From Streptacidiphilus fuscans (lineage in GTDB: Bacteria > Actinomycetota > Actinomycetes > Streptomycetales > Streptomycetaceae), in contig NZ_JADPRT010000002.1 in NCBI RefSeq assembly GCF_015690355.1, forward strand, positions 310,001 through 374,000: 64,000 bases of DNA. Direction: 5' to 3'. The notes below the pieces were generated by a model. That model had not been told where the DNA came from. It did no database searches and worked only from the letters and a program-made list of their open reading frames with translations. Of the stretch, positions 21,226-29,466 are shown one piece after another; within the stretch, counting starts at the first letter, position 1, and each line of letters begins with the position of its first letter. The position numbers and the translations under genes were made by a program.

Positions 21226-22200
21226 ATGGCCCGAGCATCGCGCCGCCGCACCACCGCACCGCAGTTCGACCAGACCTACGGCGACGCCGATCTCGCCGCC
21301 GCCCGCCACGACCTGGCGGTCGGCCGCTGGCAGGGCGCGCGCGACCTGCTCCGCGACACCGGACGCGACTGGGACCGGCGCACCCACCGGGTCCGGCTGC
21401 TCGCCGACGTCGCCGCCTCCACCCGGACCGTCGAGTCCTGGCAGGCGGCCGAGCCGAACAACCCCGACGCGCTGGTGCTGCGCGCCGAGACAGAGGTGCA
21501 GCGCACCTTCTTCGCGGTCGCCGAGTCCCACCACCAGAACGGCACCCCGCCGCCGACCGAGGACGCCACCGCCCGCCAGGACCTGGACCGGGTGGCCAGG
21601 ATCTGCCTCCAGGCCTCCGAGAAACACGCCCCGGACCCGGTCCCGTGGGTCTCCCTGATGACCCTGGCCCGCCTCTACGGCCAGGGTCATCAGCATGTCT
21701 GGCACTGGTGGCGCGAGCTGCAGGCCCGCGACCGGTTCAACCGCGAGGGCCACCACCAGGTGCTCCGTCACCTCTCCGCCCGCTGGCACGGCAGCCACGG
21801 TGAGATGTACAACTTCGCCCGCGACAGCGCGGCCTTCGCCCCGCCCGGGTCCCCGCTCGCGGCGCTCACCCAGGCCGCGCGCGCCGAGCACTACCGCCAC
21901 CGGGTCGAGACCGAGGGCCCGTCGGCCGTCGGCCTCACCTACCACTGGACCCACGAGGTCGCGGTCCAGGCGCTGCGCAGCACCATGCGCCAGTGGATCG
22001 GGCCGCGCTCCGGCGCGGAGTACGCCCAGGACGTCGCCGACCTCAACCTGCTCGCGCACGGCCTGGTCTTCGCCGGGCTGGCCCCGGAGGCCAAGGAGGT
22101 CTTCGCCCACCTCGGCGACCGACCCACCCGGGTCCCCTGGGCCTACAGCGGCGACCCGCTCGCCCTCTTCCACCACTGGCACGCCCAGCTCGGTGGCTGA
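21226..22200 (+). CDS. Conserved streptomycete hypothetical protein, helical repeat-like
   Basis: 324 residues, no signal peptide or membrane helix. The sequence is helical and rich in Ala, Arg, His and Trp. Pairs of helices such as DADLAAARHDLAVGRWQGARDLLRD (read in parts) resemble degenerate TPR units, and the centre holds an HVWHWWRELQ segment and several Trp/His clusters. I do not recognise a catalytic motif. It starts 184 nt after the permease and ends 16 nt before the convergent TPR gene. Codon usage is typical of the region, so it is a real gene. Function unknown. Confidence 0.75.
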   Translation: MARASRRRTTAPQFDQTYGDADLAAARHDLAVGRWQGARDLLRDTGRDWDRRTHRVRLLADVAASTRTVESWQAAEPNNPDALVLRAETEVQRTFFAVAESHHQNGTPPPTEDATARQDLDRVARICLQASEKHAPDPVPWVSLMTLARLYGQGHQHVWHWWRELQARDRFNREGHHQVLRHLSARWHGSHGEMYNFARDSAAFAPPGSPLAALTQAARAEHYRHRVETEGPSAVGLTYHWTHEVAVQALRSTMRQWIGPRSGAEYAQDVADLNLLAHGLVFAGLAPEAKEVFAHLGDRPTRVPWAYSGDPLALFHHWHAQLGG

Positions 22201-22216
22201 GGACCGCGCTGACGCG

Positions 22217-23458
22217 TCACCCCGCGGACTCGGCCCCCGCCTCGACTGCTGCTTCCACCGCGTCCAGTGCGCGCTCCGCGCGGATCGTGCGGGGGTGCTG
22301 GGCACCGAAGTGCGTGCGCCAGGACGCGACGTTGCCGCGCAGCAAGGTCAGCGCCTCCTCCCGGCGCTCGACGCGGGTCTGCGCGACGCATCGGCCCAGC
22401 AGCGTCTCCGCGGCGAGGGTCCGGTAGTGCGAAGGACCGTGGCGGCGGGCCAGCGACTCGAACGACGCGTGCGACACAGCCTCCGCCTCGGCGGTGCGGC
22501 CCAGGCCACGCAGGGCCTCGACCCGGACCGCGTGCGCCCGCTCCTCGTCGTCGGCAAGCTGCGACGGCTCAGGACGTCCAGCGAGCGCCTGCTCGGCGAC
22601 GCGCAGCGCCTCCGCGTGCTCGCCGGACCGGTTGTGGAGTCGGGCCAGCAACACCTGGAACAGGAAGGCGGGGTAGCCGAAGTTAGGACCCCGTCTGGCC
22701 GCGGACGTCATCCCGGCCTGCGCCTCGGCCGCGGCCTCGGGCATGCGGTCGAGCTCCAGCAGGGCGGCGGCCAGGTTGTGCTGTGCCATCAGGCGCACGT
22801 ACGCGGCAGGCTGCCCGCTGAGGGCGGTCGCCTCCTTGGCGACTGCCCTGTGTTCCGCCACGGCCTCCTCCAGCCGGCCCAGGTACATCAACTGGACGCC
22901 GCGGAGGGAGCGCAGCCGCAACCGGTCGAGAGGACCGTCCTGCAAGGAGTCGCTCAACGCGTCGGCCTCCGCGGTCGCCTCGGCATGGCGTCCCTGCCCC
23001 GCCACGGCCGCCACCAGCGCCAGGAGGAGCGGGCCCGACACGGAACCCGTGTGCTCTTCCTCCGCGGCCGCCATCCGTGCCTCCGCCTCCGCCTCCGCGA
23101 ACCGAGCCTGGAGGAGCAGTGCCTGTGCCAGCGTCAGCCGGAGCGCCGACGTCCACGCAGCGGGCAGATCGGGCACCTTGGTCGCGCTGGCGAGCAGGTC
23201 CCGGACCTCCGCCTCCCCCTCCGCCACGCGCTGAAGCTGGAACAACGTGTGCGCCCGGTCCCGTCGCGCCGCGAACACCGGCGCAGAGGTCTGGGGGAAG
23301 ACCGCCTCCGCGACCCGGACCGCCTCGGCGAGCACCTGCTCGCCCTCGCCCACCCGGGCCAGTTGACGCAGCCGTTCCGCCCGCTGCCGCAGCACGGCGA
23401 CCGTGGCCGCCGCCTCCTTCTCCGCTCGCTGCTGCCGCCAGCCCGCGATGACGCCCAT
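22217..23458 (-). CDS. Tetratricopeptide repeat protein
   Basis: 413 residues, almost entirely alpha-helical TPR units from about residue 30 to the end, for example LTLAQALLLQARFAEAEAEAR, LRSLRGVQLMYLGRLEEAVAEH and LLARLHNRSGEHAEALRVAEQAL spaced about 40 residues apart. The final pair carries HFGAQHPRTIRAERAL, as in kinesin-light-chain type TPRs. No enzymatic domain, signal peptide or membrane helix. ATG 23458 has a GGGGCGGG-type ribosome-binding site; upstream codons look non-coding. It may be a scaffold for protein interactions. Confidence 0.82.
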   Translation of the reverse strand: MGVIAGWRQQRAEKEAAATVAVLRQRAERLRQLARVGEGEQVLAEAVRVAEAVFPQTSAPVFAARRDRAHTLFQLQRVAEGEAEVRDLLASATKVPDLPAAWTSALRLTLAQALLLQARFAEAEAEARMAAAEEEHTGSVSGPLLLALVAAVAGQGRHAEATAEADALSDSLQDGPLDRLRLRSLRGVQLMYLGRLEEAVAEHRAVAKEATALSGQPAAYVRLMAQHNLAAALLELDRMPEAAAEAQAGMTSAARRGPNFGYPAFLFQVLLARLHNRSGEHAEALRVAEQALAGRPEPSQLADDEERAHAVRVEALRGLGRTAEAEAVSHASFESLARRHGPSHYRTLAAETLLGRCVAQTRVERREEALTLLRGNVASWRTHFGAQHPRTIRAERALDAVEAAVEAGAESAG

Positions 23459-23579
23459 CTGCCCGCCCCTGCACCCTGTGGAATGTGTGGCCGGAAAGCT
23501 ACCCGACCGCCGCATGAGCGCCGAAAGGCCCCTGCCCTTGGTCGATCGTCGGGACTTTCCGGGACCTACGTCGCGACTC

Positions 23580-23602
23580 GGGCAGCGGGCCGCACGCTGC
23601 CC
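23580..23602. promoter_or_regulatory. Hairpin in the divergent TPR/pta region
   Basis: A perfect 8-bp inverted repeat GGGCAGCG/CGCTGCCC with a 7-nt loop lies in the 259-bp gap between the TPR gene and pta, 116 nt before the pta start. Possible operator or leader hairpin; regulator unknown. Confidence 0.35.
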
Positions 23603-23717
23603 GAAATGCGAAGGTAGTCTCGAAGCCGCTACATGCTCGAAAACTCGAAAGCCTGCTCGATTCAAACAAAGACGAAGCCGCGCAGGCGAACCGGAGAATC
23701 GCGATCGGAGTGCGTCG

Positions 23718-25883
23718 GTGGCCCGCAGCGTCTACGTGACCGGGATCGGCAGGGGGGACGGCCGTCAGGTCGTCGAGCTGGGCGTGATGGAGCTGCTCAC
23801 CCGGCACGTCGACCGGGTCGGCATCTTCCGGCCGCTGGTGCACTCGTCCACCGACCACGTGGTGGAGCTGCTCCGTGGGCGCTACCGGGTCGACCTGCCG
23901 CCCGCGTCGATGTACGGGATGAGCTACGACGAGGCCGCCGCGATCCTCGCCGAGCGCGGGCAGGAGGAGCTGGTCGGCCAACTGGTCGACCGGTTCCGGG
24001 CGGTGGAGCGCGAGTGCGAGGCGGTCCTGGTGCTCGGCACCGACTACACCTCCACCAGCATCCCCGACGAGCTGGCCCTCAACGCGCGTCTGGCCAACGA
24101 GTTCGGCGCGGGCGTGCTGGTCGTCGTCGGCGGCCACCGCGAGAGCGCGGACACCGTGGTCAACGAGGTACGCAACGCGCACCGCTCCTACGCCGACCTG
24201 GGCTGCAACATCGTGGCGATGGTCGCCAACCGGGTCACCGGAGCCGACAAGCAGGCCGTCGCCCGTCGCCTCGCCGTGCGGCCCGCCGTGCCGGTCTACG
24301 TGATCCCCGACGACCCGGCGCTCTCCGCGCCGACGGTCACCCAGGTGGCCGAGGCCACCCGCGCCGAGGTGTTGCTCGGCGACCCGGCGGGCCTGGCCCG
24401 CGACGTGCGCGGCTTCGTCTTCGGCGGCGCGATGCTGCCGACCTTCCTGGACGCGATGACCGACGGCTGTCTGGTGATCACCCCCGGGGACCGCGCCGAC
24501 CTGCTGATCGGCTCGCTGGCCGCGCACGCCGCCGGTGCGCCGCCGATCTCCGGCGTGCTGCTGACGCTGGGCGAGAACCCCGGCCCCAACGTGATGAACC
24601 TCGCCGCCCGGCTGGCTCCCGGCACGCCGGTGCTCTCCGTCAAGGAGGGCAGCTACCCGACCGCGATGCGCCTCTCCACCCTGGAGGGACGCCTCACCGC
24701 CGCGTCGCCGCGCAAGGCGGAGACCGCGCTGGGCCTCTTCGAACTCCATGTCGACGCAGCCGAGTTGACGGACCGTATCGAGCTGAGCCGGTCCGCGCGG
24801 GTCACCCCGATGATGTTCGAGCACGAGCTGCTGGAACGCGCCCGAGGCGCGGCGCTGCGCGACATCGTGCTGCCCGAGGGCGGCGAGGAGCGGGTGCTGC
24901 GCGCGGCCGAGGTGCTGCTGCGCCGCAACGTCTGCCATCTGACCCTACTCGGCAGCGAGGACGCGATCCGCCGCAAGGTCGCCGAGCTGGGCCTGAACAT
25001 CTCCTTCGACGCCGAACCCGCCCCCGGCCGGGCCCGCGCGCGGATCATCGACCCGGCCACCTCGCCGCTGCGCGACCGGTTCGCCGAGGTCTACGCGGAG
25101 CTGCGTCGGCACAAGGGCATGACGGTCGAGCTGGCCCTGGACGTCGTCACCGACGTCTCCTACTTCGGCACCCTGATGGTCAAGGAGGGCCTGGCCGACG
25201 GCATGGTCAGCGGCGCGGTCCACTCCACGGCCGCGACGATCCGCCCGGCCTTCGAAGTGATCAAGACCTCGCCCGAGGCGAAGATCGTCTCCTCGGTCTT
25301 CTTCATGTGCCTGGCCGACAAGGTCCTCGTCTACGGCGACTGCGCGGTCAACCCGGACCCGGACGCGGAGCAACTGGCCGACATCGCCGTCCAGTCGGCG
25401 GAGACCGCGGCCCGGTTCGGCGTCGCGCCGCGGGTGGCGATGCTCTCCTACTCGACCGGCACCTCCGGCTCGGGCGTGGACGTGGACAAGGTCCGCAAGG
25501 CCACCGAGCTGGTCCGCGGGCTGCGTCCGGAGCTCAAGGTGGAGGGCCCGATCCAGTACGACGCGGCGGTCGAGCCGTCGGTCGCGGCGACCAAGCTGCC
25601 GGGCTCGGAGGTGGCCGGGCAGGCGACCGTGCTGATCTTCCCCGACCTCAACACCGGCAACAACACCTACAAGGCCGTGCAGCGCTCGGCCGGAGCGGTC
25701 GCGGTCGGCCCGGTGCTCCAGGGTCTGCGCAAGCCGGTCAACGACCTCTCGCGCGGCGCGCTGGTCCAGGACATCGTCAACACCGTTGCCATCACGGCGA
25801 TCCAGGCCCAACAGGCGGCCCAGGCCCAACAGGCGGCCCAGGCCCAGGCATCGGCACAGCAGACCGAGGAGACACCCCAGTGA
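23718..25883 (+). CDS. pta: Phosphate acetyltransferase
   Basis: Converts acetyl-CoA and phosphate to acetyl phosphate in the Pta-AckA pathway. 721 residues, the long two-domain form: an N-terminal BioD/DRTGG-type regulatory region (about 1-370) and a C-terminal catalytic PTA domain (about 385-700) with SGAVHSTAATIRPAF, VFFMCLADKVLVYGDCAVNP and FPDLNTGNNTYKAVQRSAG. GTG 23718 has GGAG seven bases upstream. The N-terminal P-loop-like segment reads GIGRGDGRQ where related Ptas have a GKS, so nucleotide binding there is doubtful. The C-terminus ends in Gln/Ala repeats (QAQQAAQAQQAAQAQ). GTGA overlap with ackA. Confidence 0.96.
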   Translation: MARSVYVTGIGRGDGRQVVELGVMELLTRHVDRVGIFRPLVHSSTDHVVELLRGRYRVDLPPASMYGMSYDEAAAILAERGQEELVGQLVDRFRAVERECEAVLVLGTDYTSTSIPDELALNARLANEFGAGVLVVVGGHRESADTVVNEVRNAHRSYADLGCNIVAMVANRVTGADKQAVARRLAVRPAVPVYVIPDDPALSAPTVTQVAEATRAEVLLGDPAGLARDVRGFVFGGAMLPTFLDAMTDGCLVITPGDRADLLIGSLAAHAAGAPPISGVLLTLGENPGPNVMNLAARLAPGTPVLSVKEGSYPTAMRLSTLEGRLTAASPRKAETALGLFELHVDAAELTDRIELSRSARVTPMMFEHELLERARGAALRDIVLPEGGEERVLRAAEVLLRRNVCHLTLLGSEDAIRRKVAELGLNISFDAEPAPGRARARIIDPATSPLRDRFAEVYAELRRHKGMTVELALDVVTDVSYFGTLMVKEGLADGMVSGAVHSTAATIRPAFEVIKTSPEAKIVSSVFFMCLADKVLVYGDCAVNPDPDAEQLADIAVQSAETAARFGVAPRVAMLSYSTGTSGSGVDVDKVRKATELVRGLRPELKVEGPIQYDAAVEPSVAATKLPGSEVAGQATVLIFPDLNTGNNTYKAVQRSAGAVAVGPVLQGLRKPVNDLSRGALVQDIVNTVAITAIQAQQAAQAQQAAQAQASAQQTEETPQ

Positions 25884-27091
25884 GCGACGCGACCCGGGTG
25901 CTGGTGCTCAACTCCGGCTCCTCGTCGGTGAAGTACCAGCTCATCGACATGGCCGACGGAGCCCGGCTGGCCTCCGGCCTGGTGGAGCGGATCGGCGAGG
26001 GCCAGGGCCGGATCGCCCACGAGCCGTCCACCGGCCCGGAGCGGGACCGGTACGAGCCGTTCCCCGACCACACCGCCGCGCTCTCCGCCCTCGCGGACGA
26101 ACTCGCCGCCGACGGCATGGGCCTGGACTCGCCGCACCTGGCCGCCATCGGCCACCGCGCGGTCCACGGCGGAACGAGGTTCACCGAGCCGACGCTGATC
26201 ACCGACCAGGTCGTCGAGGGCCTGCGCGAGCTCGTCCCGCTGGCACCGCTGCACAACCCGGCCAACATCACCGGCATCGAGGTCGCCCGCAAGCTGCGTC
26301 CCGACCTGCCGCAGGTGGCCGTCTTCGACACCGCCTTCCACGCCACCATGCCGGAGTACGCGGCCCGTTACGCCATCGACAAGGCCACCGCCGACGCCCA
26401 CCAGATCCGCCGCTACGGCTTCCACGGCACGTCCCACCAGTACGTCTCCCGCCGCACCGCCGAGCTGCTCGGCAAGGCGCCGGAGGCGGTCAACGTGATC
26501 GTGCTGCACCTGGGCAACGGCGCCAGCGCCTCCGCCGTGGCGGGCGGACGCTGCGTGGACACCTCCATGGGCCTGACCCCGCTGGAGGGCCTGGTCATGG
26601 GCACCCGCTCGGGCGACCTGGACCCGGCGATCCTGCTGCACCTGCACCGGGTGGGCGGAATGTCGGTGGACGAGATCGACGCGCTGCTCAACCGCCGCAG
26701 CGGTCTGCTCGGCCTCTGCGGCGACAACGACATGCGCGAGATCGGCCGCCGGATGGGCGAGGGAGATCCGGAGGCACGGCTGGCCTTCGACATCTACATC
26801 CACCGGCTGCGGAAATACATCGGCGCGTACTACGCGGTTTTGGGCCGGGTGGACGCCATCGTGTTCACCGCCGGGGTGGGCGAGAACTCAGCCGCGGTCC
26901 GCGAGGCGTCACTCGCGGGCATGGACGCGATGGGCATCGCGCTCGACTCGGTGCGCAACGCGGTGCGCGGCAGCACACCTCGGCTGATCTCGGCGGACTC
27001 CTCCCGGGTCGCCGTCGCGGTGGTGCCGACCGACGAAGAACTGGAAATCGCGCAGCAGACCTTCGCGGTGGTCCGCCGTACTGCGGAGTAA
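25880..27091 (+). CDS. ackA: Acetate kinase
   Basis: Reversible transfer of phosphate from acetyl phosphate to ADP, giving ATP and acetate. 403 residues, the usual length. ASKHA-fold motifs: LNSGSSSVKYQL near the N-terminus, HRAVHGG, FDTAFHATMP, YGFHGTSHQYVS, HLGNGAS, and DTSMGLTPLEGLVMGTRSGDLDP. GTG 25880 overlaps the pta stop by 4 nt, so the two are cotranslated. It is followed by two palindromic sites just before pyk. Confidence 0.97.
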   Translation: MSDATRVLVLNSGSSSVKYQLIDMADGARLASGLVERIGEGQGRIAHEPSTGPERDRYEPFPDHTAALSALADELAADGMGLDSPHLAAIGHRAVHGGTRFTEPTLITDQVVEGLRELVPLAPLHNPANITGIEVARKLRPDLPQVAVFDTAFHATMPEYAARYAIDKATADAHQIRRYGFHGTSHQYVSRRTAELLGKAPEAVNVIVLHLGNGASASAVAGGRCVDTSMGLTPLEGLVMGTRSGDLDPAILLHLHRVGGMSVDEIDALLNRRSGLLGLCGDNDMREIGRRMGEGDPEARLAFDIYIHRLRKYIGAYYAVLGRVDAIVFTAGVGENSAAVREASLAGMDAMGIALDSVRNAVRGSTPRLISADSSRVAVAVVPTDEELEIAQQTFAVVRRTAE

Positions 27092-27110
27092 CACCCTTAC
27101 TGCGCAGTAA
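27078..27110. promoter_or_regulatory. Tandem TTAC...GTAA palindromes upstream of pyk
   Basis: TTACTGCGCAGTAA at 27097-27110 is a perfect 14-bp palindrome. A one-mismatch relative (TACTGCGGAGTAA, 27079-27091) overlaps the ackA stop codon just before it. They sit 56 nt upstream of the pyk start and look like paired operator sites. A similar element occurs at 32475-32488. Confidence 0.5.
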
Positions 27111-27165
27111 CGCCACCGAATTGCGGGGGAATGCACCTGAAAGGTATGCCGATAAGATGAGCCAT

Positions 27166-28590
27166 ATGCGCCGAGCCAAGATCGTTTGTACTCTGGGTCC
27201 CGCGACGGACGGATTCGAACAGCTCAAGTCGCTGATCGAAGCCGGAATGAACGTCGCTCGTCTGAATATGAGCCACGGCACCCACGCCGAGCACGAGCAC
27301 CGCTATGCCAACGTGCGGGCCGCCTCCGAGGCCACCGGCCGTGCCGTCGGCGTGCTGGCCGACCTGCAGGGCCCCAAGATCCGTCTCGCCACCTTCGCGA
27401 ACGGTCCGGTGACCGTCGAGAACGGCGACACCTTCACCATCACCACCGAGGACGTCCCCGGTGACCAGCACATCTGCGGCACGACCTACAAGGGTCTGCC
27501 GGGCGACGTGAAGCCGGGCGACCCGGTGCTCATCAACGATGGCGTCGTCGCCCTGGAGGTCGTCAGCGTCGACGGCCCCCGTGTGGTGACCCGAGTGGTC
27601 GAGGGCGGGGTGCTCTCGAACAACAAGGGCATCAACCTGCCCGGCGCGGCGGTCAACGTCCCCGCGCTCTCCGAGAAGGACAAGGACGACCTGCGCTTCG
27701 CCCTGCGGATGGGCGTCGACATGGTCGCGCTCTCCTTCGTCCGCAACGCCGCGGACATCGAGGACGTCCACGCGGTCATGGACGAGGTGGGACGCCGCGT
27801 CCCGGTCATCGCCAAGATCGAGAAGCCGCAGGCCGTCGACGCCATGGAAGAGATCGTCATGGCGTTCGACGCGGTCATGGTCGCCCGTGGCGACCTGGCC
27901 GTGGAGTACCCGCTGGAGAAGGTGCCGCTGGTGCAGAAGCGCCTGGTCACCCTCTGCCGCCGGAACGCCAAGCCGGTCATCGTCGCCACGCAGATGATGG
28001 AGTCGATGATCACCGCGTCCCGCCCGACGCGCGCCGAGGCGTCCGACGTCGCCAACGCGATCCTCGACGGCGCGGACGCGGTCATGCTCTCTGCGGAGTC
28101 CTCGGTCGGCAAGTACCCGATCGAGACCGTGCAGACCATGGGCCGGATCGTGGAGGCCGCCGAGGGCGAGCTGCTCTCGCAGGGCCTGCAGCCGCTCAAC
28201 CCGGGCCGCAAGCCGCGCACCCAGGGCGGCTCGGTCGCCCGCGCCGCGTGCGAGCTGGGCGACTTCCTCAACGCCAAGGCGCTGGTGGCGTTCACCAAGT
28301 CCGGTGACACCGCCCGCCGGCTGTCCCGCTACCGCTCGCCGATCCCGGTGCTGGCGTTCACCCCCGACGCCTCCACCCGCAACCAGCTCACCCTGAGCTG
28401 GGGCGTCGAGACCTACGTGCTGCCGCAGGCTCCCAACACCGACGCCATGGTCGACCAGGTCGACGGCGCGATCCTGGCGCAGGGCCGGTACAGCAAGGGC
28501 GACACCGTGATCATCACGGCCGGCTCCCCGCCCGGCATCGTCGGCACCACCAACATGGTCCGCGTCCACCACCTGGGCGCCGGCGACTGA
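27166..28590 (+). CDS. pyk: Pyruvate kinase
   Basis: Converts PEP and ADP to pyruvate and ATP. 474 residues from ATG 27166 (MRRAKIVCTLGP, as in streptomycete Pyk); ATG 27157, three codons upstream, is equally possible and sits better relative to a GAAAGG ribosome-binding site. Active-site motifs: ARLNMSHG, ADLQGPKIR, LSFVRNAADI, IAKIEKPQAV with the catalytic Lys, MVARGDLAVE and ATQMMESM. The C-terminal allosteric domain is complete. Streptomycetes have two pyruvate kinase genes; this one lies beside pta-ackA as Pyk2 does in S. coelicolor (from memory). Confidence 0.97.
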   Translation: MRRAKIVCTLGPATDGFEQLKSLIEAGMNVARLNMSHGTHAEHEHRYANVRAASEATGRAVGVLADLQGPKIRLATFANGPVTVENGDTFTITTEDVPGDQHICGTTYKGLPGDVKPGDPVLINDGVVALEVVSVDGPRVVTRVVEGGVLSNNKGINLPGAAVNVPALSEKDKDDLRFALRMGVDMVALSFVRNAADIEDVHAVMDEVGRRVPVIAKIEKPQAVDAMEEIVMAFDAVMVARGDLAVEYPLEKVPLVQKRLVTLCRRNAKPVIVATQMMESMITASRPTRAEASDVANAILDGADAVMLSAESSVGKYPIETVQTMGRIVEAAEGELLSQGLQPLNPGRKPRTQGGSVARAACELGDFLNAKALVAFTKSGDTARRLSRYRSPIPVLAFTPDASTRNQLTLSWGVETYVLPQAPNTDAMVDQVDGAILAQGRYSKGDTVIITAGSPPGIVGTTNMVRVHHLGAGD

Positions 28591-28618
28591 CGCCTGCCAC
28601 GCAGGCTTCACGACGACC

Positions 28619-28679
28619 TGACGGCCCCTCGGCCCGCTCCGCACCCCGCGGACGCGGGACGGGGGGCGTCGGGCTTTTC
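28619..28679 (+). terminator. Probable terminator after pyk
   Basis: A GC-rich imperfect stem (GACGGCCCC near 28620-28628 against GGGGGGCGTC near 28661-28670) contains a small inner CCCGC/GCGGG hairpin. TTTT follows at 28675-28678, so the rho-independent layout is plausible. Confidence 0.5.
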
Positions 28680-28732
28680 GGGCCGCTGTCGGAGCGACCC
28701 CTGGGAACGTCGGAGCGGCCCTGGGAACGGCC

Positions 28733-29383
28733 CTAACGCTCGCCCAACGGGCCCAGCACGGCCCAGGGGTTGGGCAGCGTGCCGGGCGTCGCGTAGCCGT
28801 GGACGGGGGCGTCCGGCGGCGCGGCGTGGACGAGGTGGCAGTCGCGGTCCGGGTCGAAGGGGGCGATGTCCCCGTCCTGACCCGGGAGGCCGCGGTAGGT
28901 GTCCCAGGAGCCCTCGAAGGTGACCACCAGGTCCGCCAGGTCGTGGTACGCCCAGTGGACGCGGGTGCCGGGGTTGAGGGCGACGAAGCCCGCGCCGAGG
29001 GAGCGGGCGGCGACGCCCAAGCGGGCGTAGTACGCGACGCCGTCCGGTCCCGCGAGGGTCTGGTCCAGGAAGACGCCGTCGACGTCGTACCAGGCGCGGT
29101 GGCGCTCGATCTCGGCGACCACCTCGCCGTGCGGGCGGCGGCCGTAGTCGGTGTCGACATAGCCGAGGACCCGGGTCTCCCGCAGCCCGGCGCGGACCTG
29201 CGTGTAGGCGGGGTCGGGGGCGTCGCCGGGGCCGCTCGCCGGGTTCAGGACGACGGCGGTCAGCCGTCGCGCCGCACGGCGCAAGGCGGCCCAGGCGTCC
29301 GGCTCGACGGCGGGGTGGAAGTAGGCGGGGACCAGAATCCGGGCGGCTCCGCCGCTTGGAGGGGATATCGCGTCATCACTCAC
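28733..29383 (-). CDS. Spherulin-4 (spherulation-specific family 4) like protein
   Basis: About 216 residues. It resembles the spherulation-specific family 4, a TIM-barrel family that includes Sph3/GH135 glycosidases acting on galactosaminogalactan. Visible family features: ILVPAYFHP near the N-terminus, VVLNPASGPG, VLGYVDTDYGRR, YDVDGVFLDQTL and FVALNPGT. GTG 29383 is preferred; GTG 29410 would place the start inside the terminator loop of the upstream operon. No signal peptide is seen at either start, which is odd for a putative polysaccharide hydrolase. It may be exported otherwise or act on internal glycans. Activity unproven. Confidence 0.8.
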   Translation of the reverse strand: MSDDAISPPSGGAARILVPAYFHPAVEPDAWAALRRAARRLTAVVLNPASGPGDAPDPAYTQVRAGLRETRVLGYVDTDYGRRPHGEVVAEIERHRAWYDVDGVFLDQTLAGPDGVAYYARLGVAARSLGAGFVALNPGTRVHWAYHDLADLVVTFEGSWDTYRGLPGQDGDIAPFDPDRDCHLVHAAPPDAPVHGYATPGTLPNPWAVLGPLGER

Positions 29384-29414
29384 GCCAGGACCAACGAGCC
29401 CGCCGGACACAAGA

Positions 29415-29449
29415 AACCCCCGCTACCGCCGGCCGACGGTGCGGGGGTT
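29415..29449 (-). terminator. Terminator of the exported-protein operon
   Basis: On the minus strand a 9-bp stem (29415-29423 with 29441-29449) plus an inner 4-bp stem is followed by a U-rich TTTCTT. It lies 18 nt after the stop of the 29467-30852 gene. Confidence 0.8.
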
Positions 29450-29466
29450 CTGCCGGAGCCTGGGAC

